Source: JAUIAI01 sp049680625 (lineage in GTDB: Bacteria > Pseudomonadota > Gammaproteobacteria > Burkholderiales > Burkholderiaceae_E). Taken from it: 62,383 bases of DNA. Below the pieces are notes generated by a model, which was not told the DNA's origin, ran no database searches, and saw only the letters and a program-made list of their open reading frames with translations. The position numbers were made by a program, and so were the translations under genes. Below, one piece after another: positions 61,255-62,383 of this stretch (its first letter is position 1; the number at the start of each line of letters is the position of its first letter). Where the stretch lies: the NCBI GenBank assembly GCA_049680625.1, contig JBAUID010000120.1, positions 1 to 62,383 of the forward strand, written 5' to 3'.

Positions 61255-61869
61255 CTAAGAGCGGTCTTTGCCTTTTTTGCGTGATTCCATTCGCTCAGTC
61301 AGCTTGGCACGTTGTTCAGCGGTCAGTATTGCGCGCATGTCGAACATCATCTTTGCCCGGTGCGCAGCCATTTGGGTTGCCAGCCTGCCAACCTCGGCCG
61401 CCGCAGCATCGACCTGTTGTTGATTGAACTGATCAGCTGTGCTCAGTGCACGCATCGCCTGCCGGGCAGCCCGCTGCTCTTTCTTCATCTGGCGCATTAT
61501 TGGTGCGCTACCGTGGCGCAATGCGAATAACTGGTCGCGTTGGGTTTCGCTTAAGTCCAGGCCACGAAACATTCTTTTCATGCCATCGCCACCGCGTTTC
61601 CCTTTTTCACCGCGGCTGTATTTGTAGTGCCCGCCACGACGATCGTGATCACCCCAGGAGTCAGAGTTGCGATGACCGCGTACTTCGCGCTCACCGCCCC
61701 GTACGTTATCGTCGGCAGTAGCAATCATTAACGGTTGCGAAGTAGAGGTAACCGCGTTAGACAGTGGCGAAAACCCCAGGCCAAGCGCCAATACCGGCAC
61801 ACCGATTGCAGCAGTCAGCAAACGTGAATAAGTCTTTGGTTGAACAGTGGTTGTATTGCTGGTATTCAT
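61255..61869 (-). CDS. Spy/CpxP family periplasmic protein
   Basis: 204 residues with a signal sequence or anchor at about 15-37 (LLTAAIGVPVLALGLGFSPLSNA). Two LTxxQ-type motifs (LDLSETQRDQL and ILTAEQRAKL) define the family and lie in the helical C-terminal half. Between them and the signal is an Arg/Gly/His/Asp-rich low-complexity stretch of about 40 residues (52-95), unusual for CpxP. Expected to act as a periplasmic chaperone and feedback inhibitor of a Cpx-type sensor. Divergent from the CpxR-like gene with two CpxR boxes in between. A 9-bp hairpin (61894-61902 with 61907-61915) lies in its leader. Confidence 0.88.
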   Translation of the reverse strand: MNTSNTTTVQPKTYSRLLTAAIGVPVLALGLGFSPLSNAVTSTSQPLMIATADDNVRGGEREVRGHRNSDSWGDHDRRGGHYKYSRGEKGKRGGDGMKRMFRGLDLSETQRDQLFALRHGSAPIMRQMKKEQRAARQAMRALSTADQFNQQQVDAAAAEVGRLATQMAAHRAKMMFDMRAILTAEQRAKLTERMESRKKGKDRS

Positions 61870-61893
61870 ATGAAACCTCTCTAAAGTTATTCG

Positions 61894-61915
61894 GAACCAG
61901 GCTGAAGCCCGGTTC
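61894..61915 (-). repeat. 9-bp hairpin in the leader of the Spy/CpxP-like gene
   Basis: GAACCGGGC and GCCTGGTTC on the minus-strand transcript pair fully, with one G-U wobble, around a 4-nt loop. It ends about 25 nt before the start codon, so it could affect ribosome access or transcript stability. Confidence 0.55.
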
Positions 61916-61994
61916 GAAGATCGGCTTGACGTTATTCGCTCGTCCGATGAATGACAGTGTGACTAATACCGATGCCAAGTTGCGTAAGCATGGC

Positions 61995-62009
61995 GTAAAG
62001 AAGGGTAAA
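61995..62009 (+). promoter_or_regulatory. CpxR box 1
   Basis: GTAAA-GAAGG-GTAAA matches the CpxR consensus GTAAA-N5-GTAAA exactly. A further GTAAG lies 6 bp upstream (61984-61988), so this may be a run of half-sites. It lies between the divergent Spy/CpxP-like and CpxR-like genes. Confidence 0.8.
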
Positions 62010-62028
62010 GTAGGCGCCTGCACCTGCG

Positions 62029-62043
62029 GTAAAGAAAGGTAAA
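62029..62043 (+). promoter_or_regulatory. CpxR box 2
   Basis: GTAAA-GAAAG-GTAAA, a second exact CpxR consensus site, 34 bp after the first (about three helical turns) and 59 bp before the CpxR-like start codon. Suggests cooperative autoregulation. Confidence 0.8.
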
Positions 62044-62102
62044 AGGCAGGTTGCCCGGGCTAAATCCACGGAACTTTCAGCTCTTATCACTATCATGAAA
62101 GC

Positions 62103-62383
62103 ATGGAACACGTACTCATCATTGACGACGACATCGACCTGAGCCAACTCCTTAAAGAATATCTTGAGGCAGAAGGGCTGCAGGTTTCACAGTGCTTTGA
62201 CGGACAAAGCGGATCAGTGGCGGCAGTAGCCGACGGGCTGGACATCGTGATTCTTGATGTGATGATGCCGGGCCTGGACGGCATTGCAACCCTGAGAAAA
62301 ATACGTGAAAGCAGTTCGGTTCCCGTGTTAATGCTGACCGCAAAAGGCGACGATGTTGACCGCATCGTCGGGCTTGAACTAGG
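62103..62383 (+). CDS. cpxR: OmpR-family response regulator, CpxR-like (3' end beyond window)
   Basis: The first 93 codons are present and the frame is open at the right edge. Receiver domain start MEHVLIIDDDIDLSQLL with acidic pocket, phospho-acceptor aspartate in VILDVMMPG (about residue 51), and the LMLTAKGDDVD switch region are typical of CpxR/RstA regulators. The two exact CpxR boxes and the Spy/CpxP-like gene upstream favour CpxR. A sensor kinase would be expected just outside the window. Confidence 0.85.
   Translation, partial: MEHVLIIDDDIDLSQLLKEYLEAEGLQVSQCFDGQSGSVAAVADGLDIVILDVMMPGLDGIATLRKIRESSSVPVLMLTAKGDDVDRIVGLEL

Overview
The window looks like chromosomal DNA of a free-living, probably marine gammaproteobacterium. 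The evidence is a class GN ('marine proteobacterial') sortase with its dedicated two-component system and single target, a Cpx-type envelope stress module with two exact GTAAA-N5-GTAAA boxes, a prkA-yeaH-spoVR operon, TRAP and Liv-type importers, and rich aromatic and acyl-CoA catabolism. I saw no rRNA, tRNA, transposase, phage gene or CRISPR array. Coding is dense, with many ATGA or TAATG stop-start overlaps and several TTG/GTG starts chosen by Shine-Dalgarno (SD) position.

Layout. 1-8612 (minus strand) is one long operon: acyl-CoA ligase, livG, livH, livM, a binding protein, livF, and a PaaK-type ligase cut by the left edge. It has strong RNA hairpins after the binding-protein gene and after livF, and a divergent Crp/Fnr regulator. 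9638-15001 holds 3-hydroxyacyl-CoA dehydrogenase, a patatin lipase, a cytosolic reductive-dehalogenase-like Fe-S protein, SrkA kinase and an enoyl-CoA hydratase. 15018-21031 is the sortase locus: histidine kinase and response regulator on minus, target and sortase on plus. 21101-26450 is a GC-richer catabolic block: HpcH/HpaI aldolase, DehI-like protein, RuBisCO-like protein, DUF1537 sugar-acid kinase and an SDR. 26504-29759 holds four smaller plus-strand genes. 29805-37075 (minus) is a protocatechuate 4,5-cleavage cluster (ligK, DUF1932 protein, ligJ, ligI, ligA, ligB, ligC) behind an Ldh-family dehydrogenase, next to a 1178-residue BTAD/STAND regulator. 40927-47011 is a LacI-type repressor facing a TRAP importer and a GMC oxidoreductase, with a clear promoter and an 18-bp palindromic operator between them. 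47044-54026 holds an HDOD protein, the prkA-yeaH-spoVR operon and a DsbA-like protein. 54073-61158 holds acyl-CoA dehydrogenase, a serine hydrolase, an SDR, a tandem-DEP protein coupled to a CSS-EAL phosphodiesterase, and an LpxR-like lipid A deacylase. 61255-62383 is a Spy/CpxP-like protein and the start of a CpxR-like regulator.

How the parts fit. Several modules pair an importer with the first catabolic enzyme: the Liv system with two CoA ligases, and TRAP with GMC oxidase. The lig cluster takes protocatechuate to pyruvate and oxaloacetate, lacking only a recognisable LigU tautomerase. The most novel-looking units are the RuBisCO-like/DUF1537/SDR/DehI/HpcH block, the reductive-dehalogenase-like protein, the sortase target with a degenerate sorting motif, and the layered RNA structures between importer genes. 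Family assignments rest on motif reading only; no database search was possible.
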